The position numbers and the translations under genes were made by a program. Of a DNA stretch of 64,000 bases, positions 24,514 to 36,715 are shown in pieces; positions within the stretch are counted from its first letter, which is position 1, and the number at the start of each line of letters is the position of its first letter. The notes under the pieces were generated by a model. The model worked only from the letters and a program-made list of their open reading frames with translations, ran no database searches and was not told where the DNA came from. This DNA is from Tetracentron sinense (Eukaryota; Streptophyta; Magnoliopsida; Trochodendrales; Trochodendraceae). Where the stretch lies: positions 14,196,041 to 14,260,040 of the forward strand of contig CM026565.1 in assembly GCA_015143295.1 (NCBI GenBank), in the 5' to 3' direction.

Positions 24514-26395
24514 AATAAATAATCGAGTATAGGTTAAGAATTTGGAAATCTGAGTGCCTAATTTGAGAATTAGAGATCCAAACACCTCGAAATGAATTCT
24601 AACACTTATAGTATATTGAAATAAATTTGTCATAAGAGACCACATAAAAAACCGAGTCTAGGTTAAGAATTTGGAAATCTCGGTGCTCAAATTGAGAATA
24701 AGAATCCAAATACCTCAAAAGCAATTCCAATACTTAGGTTATATTGAAATAGAGGGGCTACAATGGACTACATAAAAAATTGAGTCTAAGTTTGGGATTA
24801 TAACAAAATTATGGGTTTTAGGCTTCGCGGTATTAACAAAAGAAACAATCCGAGAACTTTGTTGCCAAAATCATGGATACAAGGTCCAAACACCTCGAAA
24901 CCAATTCCAACACTTACATCATGTTGAAATAAAGATGATAGAAGAACCGCATAAAAAATTGAGTTTTGATTAGGATTTAATGCAAAATTGTAGGTTTAGG
25001 CTTAACAGTCTTAACAATTTCAGACATTATGTTATATTGAAATAATGTTTTCAGATGAGATCTTCTCAGAAATTGAGTCTAGGTTAGGAATTTGCATAAA
25101 ATTATATGTTTAGGCTTTATGGTTTTAATAAAGAAGGGAACTTAGGAAACTTCGGTGCCCCAATCTGGTATACAAGGTGCAGAAACGTCGTAGGCATTTC
25201 CAACACTTAAGATATATATAAATAAAGGTGTCAAAAAACACTATATCAAAAACTGAGTCCAGGTTATGAAATTGTGCAAAATTGTAGGTTTAACTTTTAG
25301 GGTATTAACAAACGAGAGAACTAGGAAACCTCGGTGTCCAAATAAGGCATTAGAGGTCCAAACACCTCAAAACCAATTCTAAGACTTAGGTTATATTGAA
25401 AAAAAATGTGTCAAAAGATTTTACATAATATCGAGTCTAGGTTAGGAATTGGGAAATCTCGGTGCCCAAATTAAGAATAAGAGATCTAAACACCTCGAAA
25501 CCAATTCTAACACTTATGGTATATTGAAATAAATTTGTCATAAGAGACCACATAAAAACCCGAGTCTATGTTAGGATTGATGCATAATTATATGTTTTGG
25601 CCTTAGGGTATAAAGAAAATATACATCTAGGAATGGGAACCTAGGTGCCCAAATTCAAGCATAACAGTTCCAAATACCTCGAAAACAATGAAGTGCTCAT
25701 GTAATATTGAATAAAGATGTTAGACGAGACTTTTGGGGATTATTGTTAAGTCCCCGCATCATAGACTTTATGTGTTTTTGAAAGAGACAACTAAAGGACC
25801 TTGGTGCCCAAATAGGCCATATAAGGTCCAACACCTCGAAACCTATTCGAACACTTAGGATATATTGAAATAGAAGTGTCAGAAAAGACTAATGAAAAAA
25901 ACGAGTCCAGGTTATAAATTGGTGCATAATTGTAGGTTTAGGCTTTACAGTAATAACGAAAGAGACAACTAGGATACCTAAGTGCCAAAATCAGGAATAC
26001 GAGGTTCAAACAGCTCAAAACTAATTCGAAGACCGATTATATATTGAAATAAAGGTTTTAAAGAAACTGCTTAAAAAATGGAGACTAGGTGAGTAAATTA
26101 GTGGAAAGTATAGGTTTATGCTTACGGTCTTAACAAAACAGATAGATAGTGAATTTCGGCACCCAAATTGGGTATATGAGGTCCAAATACTCTGAAAGCG
26201 ATTCAAACACTTAGGTTATATTGAAATAAAGGTGTCAAAATAGACCACATTAAAATCCGTGTGAATATTAAGAATTGACTCACAATTCTTGGTTTACACT
26301 TTACAATCTTAAAAAGAGAGCAATCTAGAGAACCTTGGTGCTAAAATTGTGTATTCAAGTTCTTAACACATCTGAGCTAAATTTAAAACTTAGGC
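24514..26395. repeat. Satellite array, continued
   Basis: Satellite resumes after the foldback element; same monomer types. No gene. Confidence 0.85.
25731..25764 (+). mobile_element. Fossil element end, sixth tagged monomer
   Basis: Sequence identical to the tag at 2991. Confidence 0.75.
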
Positions 26396-26690
26396 TGAGT
26401 GGGCGGTTTTCTGTGAAAGCGTATTTGTAGGCAACTAATCCTGGTGGTTTGGCGGAATTTCTGTGTCAATTGGTTTGGTTCAATGGGTTTGCCTTCCAAG
26501 GTTTCTGTATTCCAATGGTCAGCCTATTTGGAGAAGATCCTGACCTTGGAAAATTTAAGAAAGAGAAGCTAGAGTCTTCTTAATCGATGTTGCATGTGCT
26601 TGTCGGGAGGAGGAATCGGTTAACCATTTGTTTTATTCATTGTCCGTTCGCGAGGAGGCTTTGGTTGTATTTTCTATCTCAGCTTGAGGT
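26396..26690 (+). pseudogene. LINE ORF2 fragment (zinc-binding region after RT)
   Basis: GC-richer than its surroundings and unrelated to the satellite. Reading frames on the plus strand give GRFSVK, then SKVSVFQWSAYLEKILTLEN, then, after a frame change, EESVNHLF. These are hallmarks of the zf-RVT region near the C-terminus of plant L1 ORF2 proteins; the LINE at 61389-64000 has KGKFSVKSAW and HIETLSHLLC in the same region. Frameshifts and stops make it dead. Both ends run directly into satellite, with no poly(A) tail or target duplication visible, so it may have arrived by rearrangement rather than direct insertion. Confidence 0.7.
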
Positions 26691-27193
26691 CATGTGGGTT
26701 TAGGCTTTACAGTGATAACGAAATAGACAACTAAGATACCTCAGTGCCAAAATCAGTGCATATGAGGTCCAAACAGCTCAAAACCAATTCGTAGACCGAT
26801 TATATATTGAAATAAAGGTTTTAGAAGCAACTACATAAAAAATGGAGACTAGGTTAGGAATTAGTGGAAAAGTATAGGTTTAGGGCATAACGGTCTTAAC
26901 AAAAATGATAGATAGGTTAGGAATTTGCACACCATTATATGTTTAGGTTTTTTTTTTTTTTTAAAGGAAGGGAACTAGGCCATGTCGGTGCCCAATCAGC
27001 ATACACGTCAGAACAAGTTGAAGGGACACTACCAAAACTTAGGACAAAGATTGTAATAAGGTGTCAAGAGAAAACACACTAAAAAAAACGATCATCCAGG
27101 TTAGAATTGGTGGGAAGTTTTAGGGTTCAGCCTTTAGGGTATTAAACAATTGAGAAACTAGGGTCACATGGTATCCAAAGCCGGGACCACTGG

Positions 27194-27303
27194 GAGGGTC
27201 TGACTGGATTGCTGGCTATAAGATAAAAGATTTTGAGCTCAAGCCTCCTATGAGTCGTGGATTTTGGGGATGCGGTGGTGGAGTTAGTACCTGATCATAG
27301 ACT
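27194..27303 (+). mobile_element. 3' half of the small inverted-repeat element
   Basis: Reads GGGAGGGTCTGACTGGATTG, then a GCTATAAGATAAAAGATTTT segment, then CCTCCTATGAGTCGTGGATT and a CTGATCATAG end. It lines up with 31880-31984. The 5' half is missing. Confidence 0.6.
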
Positions 27304-27963
27304 TTTAAGTGTTTTTAAAAGGACAAACAAAGAACTTCGGGGCTCAAATTGGACTATTAAGGTCAAACACCTCGAAACCATTTCGCACATTAGGATATAG
27401 TGAAATAGAAGTTTCAAGAAACACTAGAATAAAAATTGAGTTCATTATTGTTTTGTAAGTTAGGTTTACAGTAAGAACGAAAACAGAACAATTTGGAAAC
27501 CTCATTACCAAAAAATGGCATACTTGTCCAAACAACTCGAAATTGATTCCATGAATGAGGTTATATTGAAAATAAAAGGTTTCAAGAAACTACACAAAAA
27601 CGGACCTAGGTTAGGAATGGGCATAAAGATAGGTTTAGGTAACGGTCTTACAAAAAAGATAAACTAGGGAATTGGGTCCCAAAATGGGAATACGAGGCCA
27701 AACACCTCGAAACCCAATTCCCCAGCTTAGGTTATATTGAAATTAAATGTGTCAAAAGTATTACATAAAAAAATTGCGTTTTAGGTTAGGAATGGGCACA
27801 AAATTATAGATGAATAGCAGAGACTATTGGTAGAAATCTCAGGGCCCAAAGTGAGATAGAGATTTAAAACCTCGAAATCAAATTCTAAACACATATATAT
27901 GGAAGAAAGATGTCGTAAGAGACCACAGCAAAAAAGAGTCTATGTTTGATGATGACACAAATC

Positions 27964-28063
27964 NNNNNNNNNNNNNNNNNNNNNNNNNNNNNNNNNNNNN
28001 NNNNNNNNNNNNNNNNNNNNNNNNNNNNNNNNNNNNNNNNNNNNNNNNNNNNNNNNNNNNNNN
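27964..28063. other. Assembly gap (100 N)
   Basis: Exactly 100 N, the usual placeholder for a gap of unknown length. Satellite lies on both sides, so array length is undetermined here. Confidence 0.99.
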
Positions 28064-31000
28064 CTTTAAACGAATAAACAAAAAGACCTCTAGGAACTTA
28101 GTGACCCAACGGGCATAATACAGTCCAAATACCCTCTAAAACAATGGTACTAGTTGTACTTGAACATAATGTTAACAGACGACATCAAAAGTCGCGTCCC
28201 TATTAGTATTTGCTAGCAATTTGTAGGTTTATGACTTTACGGGTTTTTAAAATAGAGACTAAGATCCTCTTTGCCCAAATCGGCATATGGTTTAAATACT
28301 CGCACTACTTCTAACACTATGAGGAAGATTGAAATGATGCGGTTAGAAAGACTAGATCACAAAGCGAGTTTCAGGTTACAATTGGTGCCAATTGTAGTTT
28401 ATCTGCTTCACATTAATAATGAAGAGACCATTAAGTAAACCTCTAGTGCACAACATCGGGCGCCTATTTGGTCCAAACACTTGAAATCCTTTCCAAGAAC
28501 GCGCTTATTTGAAATAAAGTTTCAAAAACAACCACTTGAATTGAATACGGGGTTAGGAATATTGGAGTAAAAGTAATTTTTAGTCTTAATTTTCTAACAA
28601 ACAAACCTAGGGAACTTTTTTCGCACCTCTAAATTGGGCATACTAGTCCAAACACCTCGAAACCATTGTAAGAGGGTTTAATTGAAATAAATTGTTAAAG
28701 AATTGATACAAAAACTGAGTTTAGTTTAGAATTCGCACCAAATATATAGATTTTAGGCTTTAATATTTCACGTTTTTTTATCAAGACAATTGGAGATAAC
28801 TTCCTCAGTGCCCAAGGGAGAATCTAGAGATCCAAACACCTCGAAATCAATTATACCTGATTAATTATTGAAGAAAGATGTCGTAAGAGACCACATCACC
28901 CAAGGTCTTTGTTATGCTTACTAATTATGGTTTAGGCTTTTACCCCTTTACGGTATAAACAAAAGAGCTCTAGGGAACCCCTACGCGCCTAAATCGCGCA
29001 TACTACCATTCCACTTCCTCCAATATTTACATTTTACGTAATAGTGAAATAACAGATGTTAGACGAGACGACCTAAAAATCGAGTCCCTATTAAGATTTG
29101 ACGCAAAATTGTATTTTTAGACTTTTACGATGATTTTAAAAGAGCGAACTAAAGCATCTCTGTGCCCAAATCGGCATAAAGGTCTAAACACCTCAAACAC
29201 CATTCTAACATTAGGATATATTGAAACAGAAGTGGTCAGAAAGGACTAGATCAAAACAGCAGTTCTGGTTATAAATTGGTGCCCAATTGTAGGTTTAGGC
29301 TTCACTGTAATAATGAAAGAGACAACTAGGAAACGTTAGTGCACAAATAAGGCATACGAGGTCCAAACAACTTGAAATCAATTCCAAGAACGAGCTTATA
29401 TTGAAATAAAGGTTTCAAAAGCAACTAGATCAAAAAGGGATGCAAGGTTAGGAATTGGAGCAAAAATATACGTTTAGGCTTAACGGTCTAAACAAAACAG
29501 ACAACTAGAGAACTTTGGTACCTGAATTGGGCATACGAGGTCTTAACACCTCGAAAGCAATTCAAACACTTAGGTTATATTGAATCGAGTTTAGTTAAGG
29601 AATTGATACAAAATTATAGATTGAGGCTTTACAATTTTTTAACAGAGGCAAATGGGAAAAATTCTTTCAATATAGCCTAACACTTATGTTATATTAAAAT
29701 AAAGATGTCATAAGAGACCATATAAAAAACCAAGTCTATGTATTGACTCACAATTATACGTTTAGGCTTTACGGTAAAAACAAAAGAGATATCTAGGGAA
29801 CCTAGGTGTCCAAATCGAGCATACCAATTCCAAATACCTGGAAAACAATTCAATAACTTATCTTATATTGAAATTAAGATGTTAAACGAGATGACATCAA
29901 AAATCACAAAGTATAGGTTTAGGCTTAATAGTCTTTAACAAAACAGACAATTAGGGAACTGCGGTACCCAAATTGGGCATACGAGGTCCAAACACCTTGA
30001 AAGCAATCCAGAAACTTAGGTTATATTAAAATAAAGAGATGTCAGAAGAGACTAATAAAAAATGAGTCCGGCTTAGGAATTAGTTTTTAATCGTAAGTTT
30101 TAGCTTTACGATATTAACCAAAGAAACAATTTGGAAACGCCGGTGCGTAAATCGGATTTATGAGGCCTAAACACCTCGAAACCAATTCCAAGATTTGCGT
30201 TAAAGGTGTCAGAAGATCATACATCAAAATCGAAACTAGGTTAGGAATTGGCACAAAATTAGAGGCTTAGGCTGAACGGTCTTAAAAAAAGATACAACTA
30301 GGGAACTTTTTAGTACTCAAATTGAGTATACAGGGTCCAAACTTATCGAAACCAATTCCAACATGTAGGTTATATTGAAATAAAGGTGTCGGGAGAGACT
30401 GTTTAAAATACAGAGTCCAAGTTTGGAATTGGCGACAAGTTGAGGGTTTAGGATTTACTACTTTTTTGAAGAGACGTAAAGACCTCCATTGCCCAAATCT
30501 AGCATAGAAGGTCCAAAGACTTCAAAACCAATTCCAACACTTAGGTCATATTGAAATGAAGGTGTCAAAAGAGTACATAAAAAATTGAGTCCATGTTAAG
30601 AATTAGCTCACAATTCTAGGTTTAGGCTTTACAGTTTTACCAAAAAAGGCAACTAGAGAACCTCGATCATCAAATCATGTATAAAAGTTCCAAACATTTC
30701 GGAACCAATCTTAACACTTAGGATATAACGAAATATAAATGTATTAGAAGAGACTACAAAAACCGAGCTAGGTTAAGAATTGGTGCAAATTGTACGTTTG
30801 GGATTTACAGTTTTAATAAAGAGGCAACTCTAAACCACGTCACCAAACTCCGATATACAAGGTCCAAAAACTTTGAAACTCATTTTAATACTTAAAGCCT
30901 GTCTAGGTTAGCGCACATTTTTAGGTTTTTCTTATGATTTTAAAAAAAAAGAGGCAAATGGGGAACCTTGGTGCTCCCCAGTCGAGCTTATTAGGTCCAA

Positions 31001-31457
31001 ACACCTTGAAACCATTTCTAAAAACGTAGGATATATTGAAATCAAAGTGTTAAAAATATATATATATATAAAAAACGAAGTTATAGTTTGGAATTTGCGC
31101 AAAATTATAGATTTAGGCTTAAAAAAATTTTAACAGAGAAATTTGAGGAACCATAGTGCCCAAATTAAAAATAAGAGATCCAAACACCTCAAAACCAATT
31201 CTAACATTTATGTGATATTGAAATAAAGATGTCATAAGAGACCAAATAAAAATCGAGTCTATGTTATGATTGGTGCACAATTATATGATTAAGATTTACA
31301 TTAGAAATGAAAAAAATCTTGGTGCACAAATCGGGCATATGAGATCCAAATACCTGGAAACCAATTCCAGTACTTATGTCATATTGAAATAAGGATGTTA
31401 GACGAGATGACATCAAAAATCTAATCCCAATTAGGATTTGACTCAAAATTGTAGGTT

Positions 31458-31981
31458 TATACTGATTTAGAGACTTAAATAATACTCCTCAAAGGCCGCT
31501 ATTGATGGGAGACGTGAAATCAAATCCCGTTTCTGATAGACCAGGCAACTCGATCGAGATCTAGTAATGGGCCCTACCTTATTGGTCAACCCACCTCAGT
31601 AGGTCCCACCCCGTAGGCTTCCCCACCTGAGTAGAGAGATGTCCCTGCATCATCCACCCACACTTGTGAGGAAACTCGAACCTTAGACCAGTTCTGCTAC
31701 AATTTGATGTAGTGACTTAGTCAATACTCCACAAAAGCTGCGACTGATGAAAGCATGAGATTAAATACCCTTATCTCATATCTCCCTAGGTTACCCCGTC
31801 AAGACCTCCATGTGGGCCTACCCTGTGGGCTACCCTACCTCAGGCCCAACCCTATGGGCCAATGGGGTGACGCCCACTAGGAGGTCTCAACTGGATTGTC
31901 TGGGCTATGAGATAAAGGATTTGATCTCACGCCTCCTATCAGTCGCAGATTTTGGAGAGTATTGGTTAAGTTCCTGCATCA
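31458..31981. mobile_element. Small inverted-repeat element, one complete copy plus a partial copy
   Basis: The right copy (about 31705-31981) has inverted ends: TGATGTAGTGACTTAGTCAA at the left, and TGATGCAGGAACTTAACCAA as the reverse complement of the right. Similarity continues inward through GCGACTGATG and GAGATTAAATACC for about 60 bp. The centre is GC-richer, with repeated GTGGGC/GGCCC motifs. A second left end at about 31458 (GAGACTTAAATAATACTCC) is a partial copy placed head to tail. No transposase, hence MITE-like; superfamily unknown. A TA dinucleotide may flank the pair. The small ORF across 31810-32001 is incidental. Confidence 0.65.
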
Positions 31982-33426
31982 TAGACTTTACGTGTTTTTA
32001 AAAGGATAACTACAGAACTTTGGTGCTCAAATCGGATATATAAGGTCTAAACACCTCGAAACTAATTCAAACACTTAAGATATATTGAAATAGAAGTGTC
32101 AGAAAAGACTAGATAAAAAATTGAGTCCAAGTGATAATTGGCGCACAATTGTAGGTTTAGGCTTTACAGTAATAACGAAAGAGACAACTAGGAAATCTCA
32201 GTGCCCAAATCCGGTATACGAGGTCCAAACAGCTCAAAACCAATTCCAAGACTGAGTTTATATTGAAATAAACTATATTAAAAACGGTTCTTAGGTTAAA
32301 AATTAACGTAAAAGTATAAGTTTAGGCTTAACGGTCTTAACAAAGGAGATAACTAGGGAACTTGGGTACCCAAATCGGGTATAACCAATTCCAATACTTA
32401 TTAAAATAAATTTAACAAAATATATTACATAAAAAATTGAGTTTAGTTTAGAAATTTACGCAAAATTATAAATTTAAGCTTTACTGTTTTTCATCAAAGA
32501 CTATTGGGAGAAATCTCAGTGCCCAAAGTGAGAATAAGAGATCCAAACTTGTCGAAATCAAGTCTAACACTTATGATATATTGGAAGAAAGATGTTGTGA
32601 GAGACCACATCAAAAACCGAGTCTATGTTTAGGCTTTAATGGTATAAACAAAAGAGACATCTAGGAAACCGAGGTACCCAAATCAGGCATAACAGTTCCA
32701 TATACCTCGAAAATAATTCCAATTTTTACGTAATATTGAAATAAAGATGTTAAATGAGATGATATCAAAAATCGAGTCCAAATTAGGATTTGACGCAAGA
32801 TTGTAGGTTTAGACTTTACGCAATTTTAAAAGAGAGAACTAAAGATCCTCGGTGCCAAAATCGGGCATATAAGGTCTAAACAACTCGAAACCACTTCTAA
32901 CACTTAAGGATATATTGAAATAGAAGTGTCAGAAAAGACTAGATCAAAAACTGAGTTCAAGTTATAAATTGGTGCACAATTGTAGGTTTAGGCTTCACAG
33001 TAATAATGAAAGAGACAACTAGGAAACCTCAGTGCACTAATCGGGCATACGAGGTCCAAACAACTTGAAACCAATTCCAAAAATGATCTTATATTAAAAT
33101 AAACGTTTCAGAAGCAACTACATCAAAAAGGGATACGAAGTTAGGAATTGGAGCAAAAGTATAGGTTTGGGCTTAACGGTCTTAAAAGATAGACAACTAG
33201 GGAACTTCGGCCCCTAAATTGGGCATACGAGGTCGAAATACCTCGAAAGCAATTCAAACACTTAGGTTATATTAAATTGAGTTTAGGTAAGGAATTGACA
33301 CAAAATTTTAGATTTAGGGTTTACAGTTTTTTAACAGAGGCAAATGGGAAAATCTATTTAAATATAACCTAACACTTATGTTATATTGAAATAAAGATGT
33401 CATAAGAGACTATATCAAAATCCAGT
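31982..33426. repeat. Satellite array, right end
   Basis: Last satellite block in the window. It stops at the end of the copia LTR near 33427 and does not reappear on the other side of the nested insertions within this window. Confidence 0.85.
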
Positions 33427-33660
33427 AGGTTATAGTAGATTGCTGTTAGGGTTCAAGAAAAGAGAAGAAGAGAGAAGAAGGAATGGAAAAGAGAGAATAA
33501 GGAAGTTAGGGTTCCTTTTCTTTATAATGACTATATACTTGGCTAATACAAAAGATGGGCCCAAGGCCCGTACTTGAGAGAACAAAGAATAAAACATAAG
33601 AGTTGGGCCTACAACATAAGAGAGGCCCATCACTGCACTATACCCACAATAATACCAATA
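33427..33660 (-). mobile_element. Ty1/copia LTR (3' LTR of the relic)
   Basis: About 234 bp; on the minus strand it begins near TATTGGTATTATTGTGGG (canonical TG probably mutated) directly after the purine tract CTTGAGGAGGAG. Pol lies immediately upstream in that orientation, so this is the downstream LTR. The far end merges with satellite near 33427 with no clear CA end. Short LTRs of this size are normal for Ty1/copia elements. Confidence 0.65.
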
Positions 33661-33673
33661 CTCCTCCTCAAGC
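33661..33673 (-). other. Polypurine tract of the copia relic
   Basis: Plus strand CTCCTCCTCAAG, i.e. CTTGAGGAGGAG on the element's sense strand, next to the LTR start. This is the site expected to prime plus-strand DNA synthesis. Confidence 0.6.
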
Positions 33674-34939
33674 TGGTGTGTATATGTCACACATGCCCAA
33701 CTTGCTAAGTATGTTTGATAAGTGATAGCTTGGGACTCTCTTGGTTAAAATATTTGCAAGTTTGCCATTAGTCTTCACATATGGCGATCAATCTCAATAT
33801 GCTTTGTTATGTCATGTTGAAATGGGTTGTGTGCAATGCTAATCGCTGCTCTATTGTTGCAGTAAAGACTCATATGTTTGGCCACTGGAAATCCAAGCTC
33901 CTCCGTGAGCCATGGCTCTGAACTTAGCTTCTGCCCTAGACCTTGCCACAACAATCATGCAATATCCAGATGTAGATCTTCTATCCAAGACAGATCCTGC
34001 CCAATCAGCATCGGTGTATGCTTCAACTCTTAAGTACCCATGACAACCAAAGATCATCAATTTCCCAAGAGAGGATTTCAAGTACCTGAAAATCTTGTAG
34101 ACTGCCTCTTGATGAGAGGTTTTTGGAGCATGCATGAACTGGTTGTTGATCACGCTAACTGCCTAGGCTATATCAGGGCGAGTGAGAGAGAGGTAGATAA
34201 GACGACCAACAAGCCTCTAATATCTCCCTGCATCACCAAGAGGCTCACCACCATCATCTGCTAACTTGTGATTCTGCTCTATTGGAGCATTCAAAGGTTT
34301 GCATCCCAACATCCCTATTTCATTCCTATTTCTTTGTGAAGATCTAAGATGTATTTCCTTTGTGAGATAAATATGCCTCATTTTCTTGATTTGACAACTT
34401 CTATACCAAGAAAGTACTTTAACTGCCCTAGGTCCTTTATCTCAAACTCTGTAGCTAATTAAGATTTTAACCTCTTAATTTCTTTCGTATCAGATCCTGT
34501 CAAAACTATGTCATCCACATAGACTATAAGGGCAGTTTTCTTACCCTGACAGTGTTTAATAAACAGAGTATGATCGGCTTGGCTTTAAGTATACCCTTGT
34601 TTCTTCATGACACCGTTGAACCTTTCAAACCAGGCACAAGGGGACTGTTTCAACCCATATAGGACCTTCTTTAATTTACAAATTTTCCCTTGTGCTGAAC
34701 GATCATGTAAACTTCATCCACTAAGTCTCCACGAAGGAAGACGCTCTTCACATCAAATTGATGAAGAGGACAGTCTTGGTTGGCAGCCAGAGAGAGGATC
34801 ACATGGATAGAATTCATTTTAACCACAGGAGCAAATGTCTCACGGTAGTCAATGCTATGAGTTTGGGTGAAACCCTTTGAGACCAGTATAACCTTGTATC
34901 TTTCCACAGAACCATCTGACTTGTATTTCATTGTTAAGA
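33674..34939 (-). pseudogene. Ty1/copia pol relic: RT core and RNase H
   Basis: Minus-strand frames with stops and frameshifts spell a copia pol: KYKSDGSVERYK, DYRETFAPV and FDVKSVFLRGDL of the reverse transcriptase (34931-34690); the YVDD catalytic motif near 34520-34500; and YTDADWAGSVLDRRSTSGYC of RNase H near 34020-33955. The remainder of pol lies at 46566-46934 and 51824-52355, split off by nested insertions. Motif flavour resembles the Ivana/Oryco group, but that is tentative. Gag and the 5' LTR are not in the window. Non-functional. Confidence 0.85.
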
Positions 34940-35702
34940 CACACTGTCATGCCTCGAAAATCAATACAATTCATATCTCATAAATGCACGGATTTCTAGG
35001 TGTGGACCTGGAACAAATCCCAAGACTAAATGGAAATAATTCAAATTAATCCATTAAACAGAAGTGTATATCGAGCCACTAAAATAAATCGACGACAATA
35101 ACCAAATAAAAGAGACATTTTTCAGTATAACAAGGGTGAGCATGACGGCTTAGCAAAAGAACACATCTGTAGAACCCCGGATCTTGATGGCCATGTATGA
35201 CGAATGATATCATATACTAAATCATGTAAGAATGTATTTATGGTGTATGGGTGTTTGGAATGAAATAGGCAAGTGTATAGAATACTCTTGAGTATTGACA
35301 AGGGTTATGCCTTGGCATACCCTCGACTCTAAATAGCCCTAGCGTTCACACCGCTCGTCGGAATCAAGCGATTCTTGGATTTTTCGAAAGGTAATTGAAC
35401 CCTCTTCGGGGTTCATGTTGATCACTTGTCTTGGTTTTGAGTTGGTGTTAGGTCAAAAGACCGATTTCTGAAGTCGGGTCGGTTTAAAATCTGGATTGAC
35501 GAAACCCAATTTCGGATCAGTCAGGTTTAGGGGCAAAATGGTCCAAGAAAAAGGAAGAATTGGAAGTTGTGAAAAACATGAAAGTTGTTCTCCTTCGAAA
35601 TAAAAATCCAACGCAAGTTGAATCGTCAAATTCGGACAAGTGAGTCAAAAGTTATGGCCGAGATACGAAAATGCAAAAATGCTAAAGCTTTCTGCAAAAG
35701 TT

Positions 35703-35889
35703 GCGATCGCTCGTAGGGACCCTACGAACGATCGTAGCGGAGCTACGAACGATCGTAGAGTTGCTACGATCGATCGTAAAGCCCCAGAAATGTTGGAAAC
35801 TCTCGGGTGAAACTACGATTGATCGTAGGAAGCTACGATCGATCGTAGAAGGCTACGATCAATCGTAAATCGCTACGAACGATCGTAGA
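35703..35889 (+). repeat. Palindrome array CTACGATCGATCGTAG, 5' LTR
   Basis: About eight copies of CTACGATCGATCGTAG or close variants (for example CTACGAACGATCGTAG). They fall in two clusters separated by CCCAGAAATGTTGGAAACTC. The array ends about 54 bp before the TATA box. The GATCGATC core is shared with the ACC...GGT arrays of the other LTR families; only the arms differ, and they differ symmetrically. Confidence 0.85.
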
Positions 35890-35942
35890 TACGCAATTTT
35901 ACTTTCTTGGATGCGATTTTTTAGGGGTTTTTCACCCTACAC

Positions 35943-35950
35943 TATAAATA
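35943..35950 (+). promoter_or_regulatory. TATA box, 5' LTR
   Basis: TATAAATA in the context CACTATAAATAGAAG, repeated at the same place in the 3' LTR (43027-43034). Transcription would be expected to start about 30 bp downstream, marking the U3/R border. Confidence 0.7.
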
Positions 35951-36715
35951 GAAGACTTTAGGAGGGTTTTTGGGTTACCCTAAACCAAGAAGAGTTCCTA
36001 GAAAGAGAAGGAAAGGATCTTGAGCATTCCAAAGAGGGTTTTGCTTGAAACCAAGAAGAGCTTCAATCAAGGGTTTTAGAACCCTAGAACCGTTCTAAAA
36101 GGCTTGGATTCTCCAAATCCAACCTCAAGCTCGTGTGGAGTACCTCTTCCAAGCTAGGGCAGCGTTTCTACATCATCCTCAAGGATTTTTCTTTCCCTTT
36201 TCAAGGTTAGTACACTCTTCCTAGTTACTTTGGTAATAACCTAGGATTTTTCTAAGTAAATATGTGTTGGATCTTCCCCATTGCTCCCTTGTGTTGGTAT
36301 ATGCTAAATCCCTAAAACATAAACAAGATAATACAAACAAATGGTGAAATGTATGAATGGATGAGGAGTGGAGGCGATTGGATGCCATGTTGTGATGTGT
36401 TGAATGATGGGAAAAATGGTGGAAGGGCATATTACGCATAATGAACACACCCCAAATGTTTGATGAAATGTTCGAATGAGAAAATATGAAATAACTAAAG
36501 ATAAAAAGGTTGAATACCACATGTTTGATAGAATGCATGAATAAACTAAGATTGGAAAGCATGAGTCACATAAATGTTCCCCATTTGGCAAGTTGTATGC
36601 ATGTGTTTATTTCGCTTCTTAAATTCTCATGTGAGTTGGGAATTGTTAAAATGCTATATGTCATCATTATTTCACGATTGCTATGCACGAGCACATATGT
36701 AGATGGAGGATATTG

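Larger units (their letters stand above)
26691..31457. repeat. Satellite array, diverged, containing the assembly gap
   Basis: Recognisable monomers, more diverged than in the left 25 kb. From about 26990 to 29000, around the gap, small deletions are frequent (for example near 27000-27130 and 28250-28560), so sequence quality there is doubtful. No gene. Confidence 0.75.

Noticed and set aside
31810..32001. 63-codon plus-strand frame
   Set aside because: It lies across the inverted-repeat element and satellite; there is no conservation in the other copy of the element.
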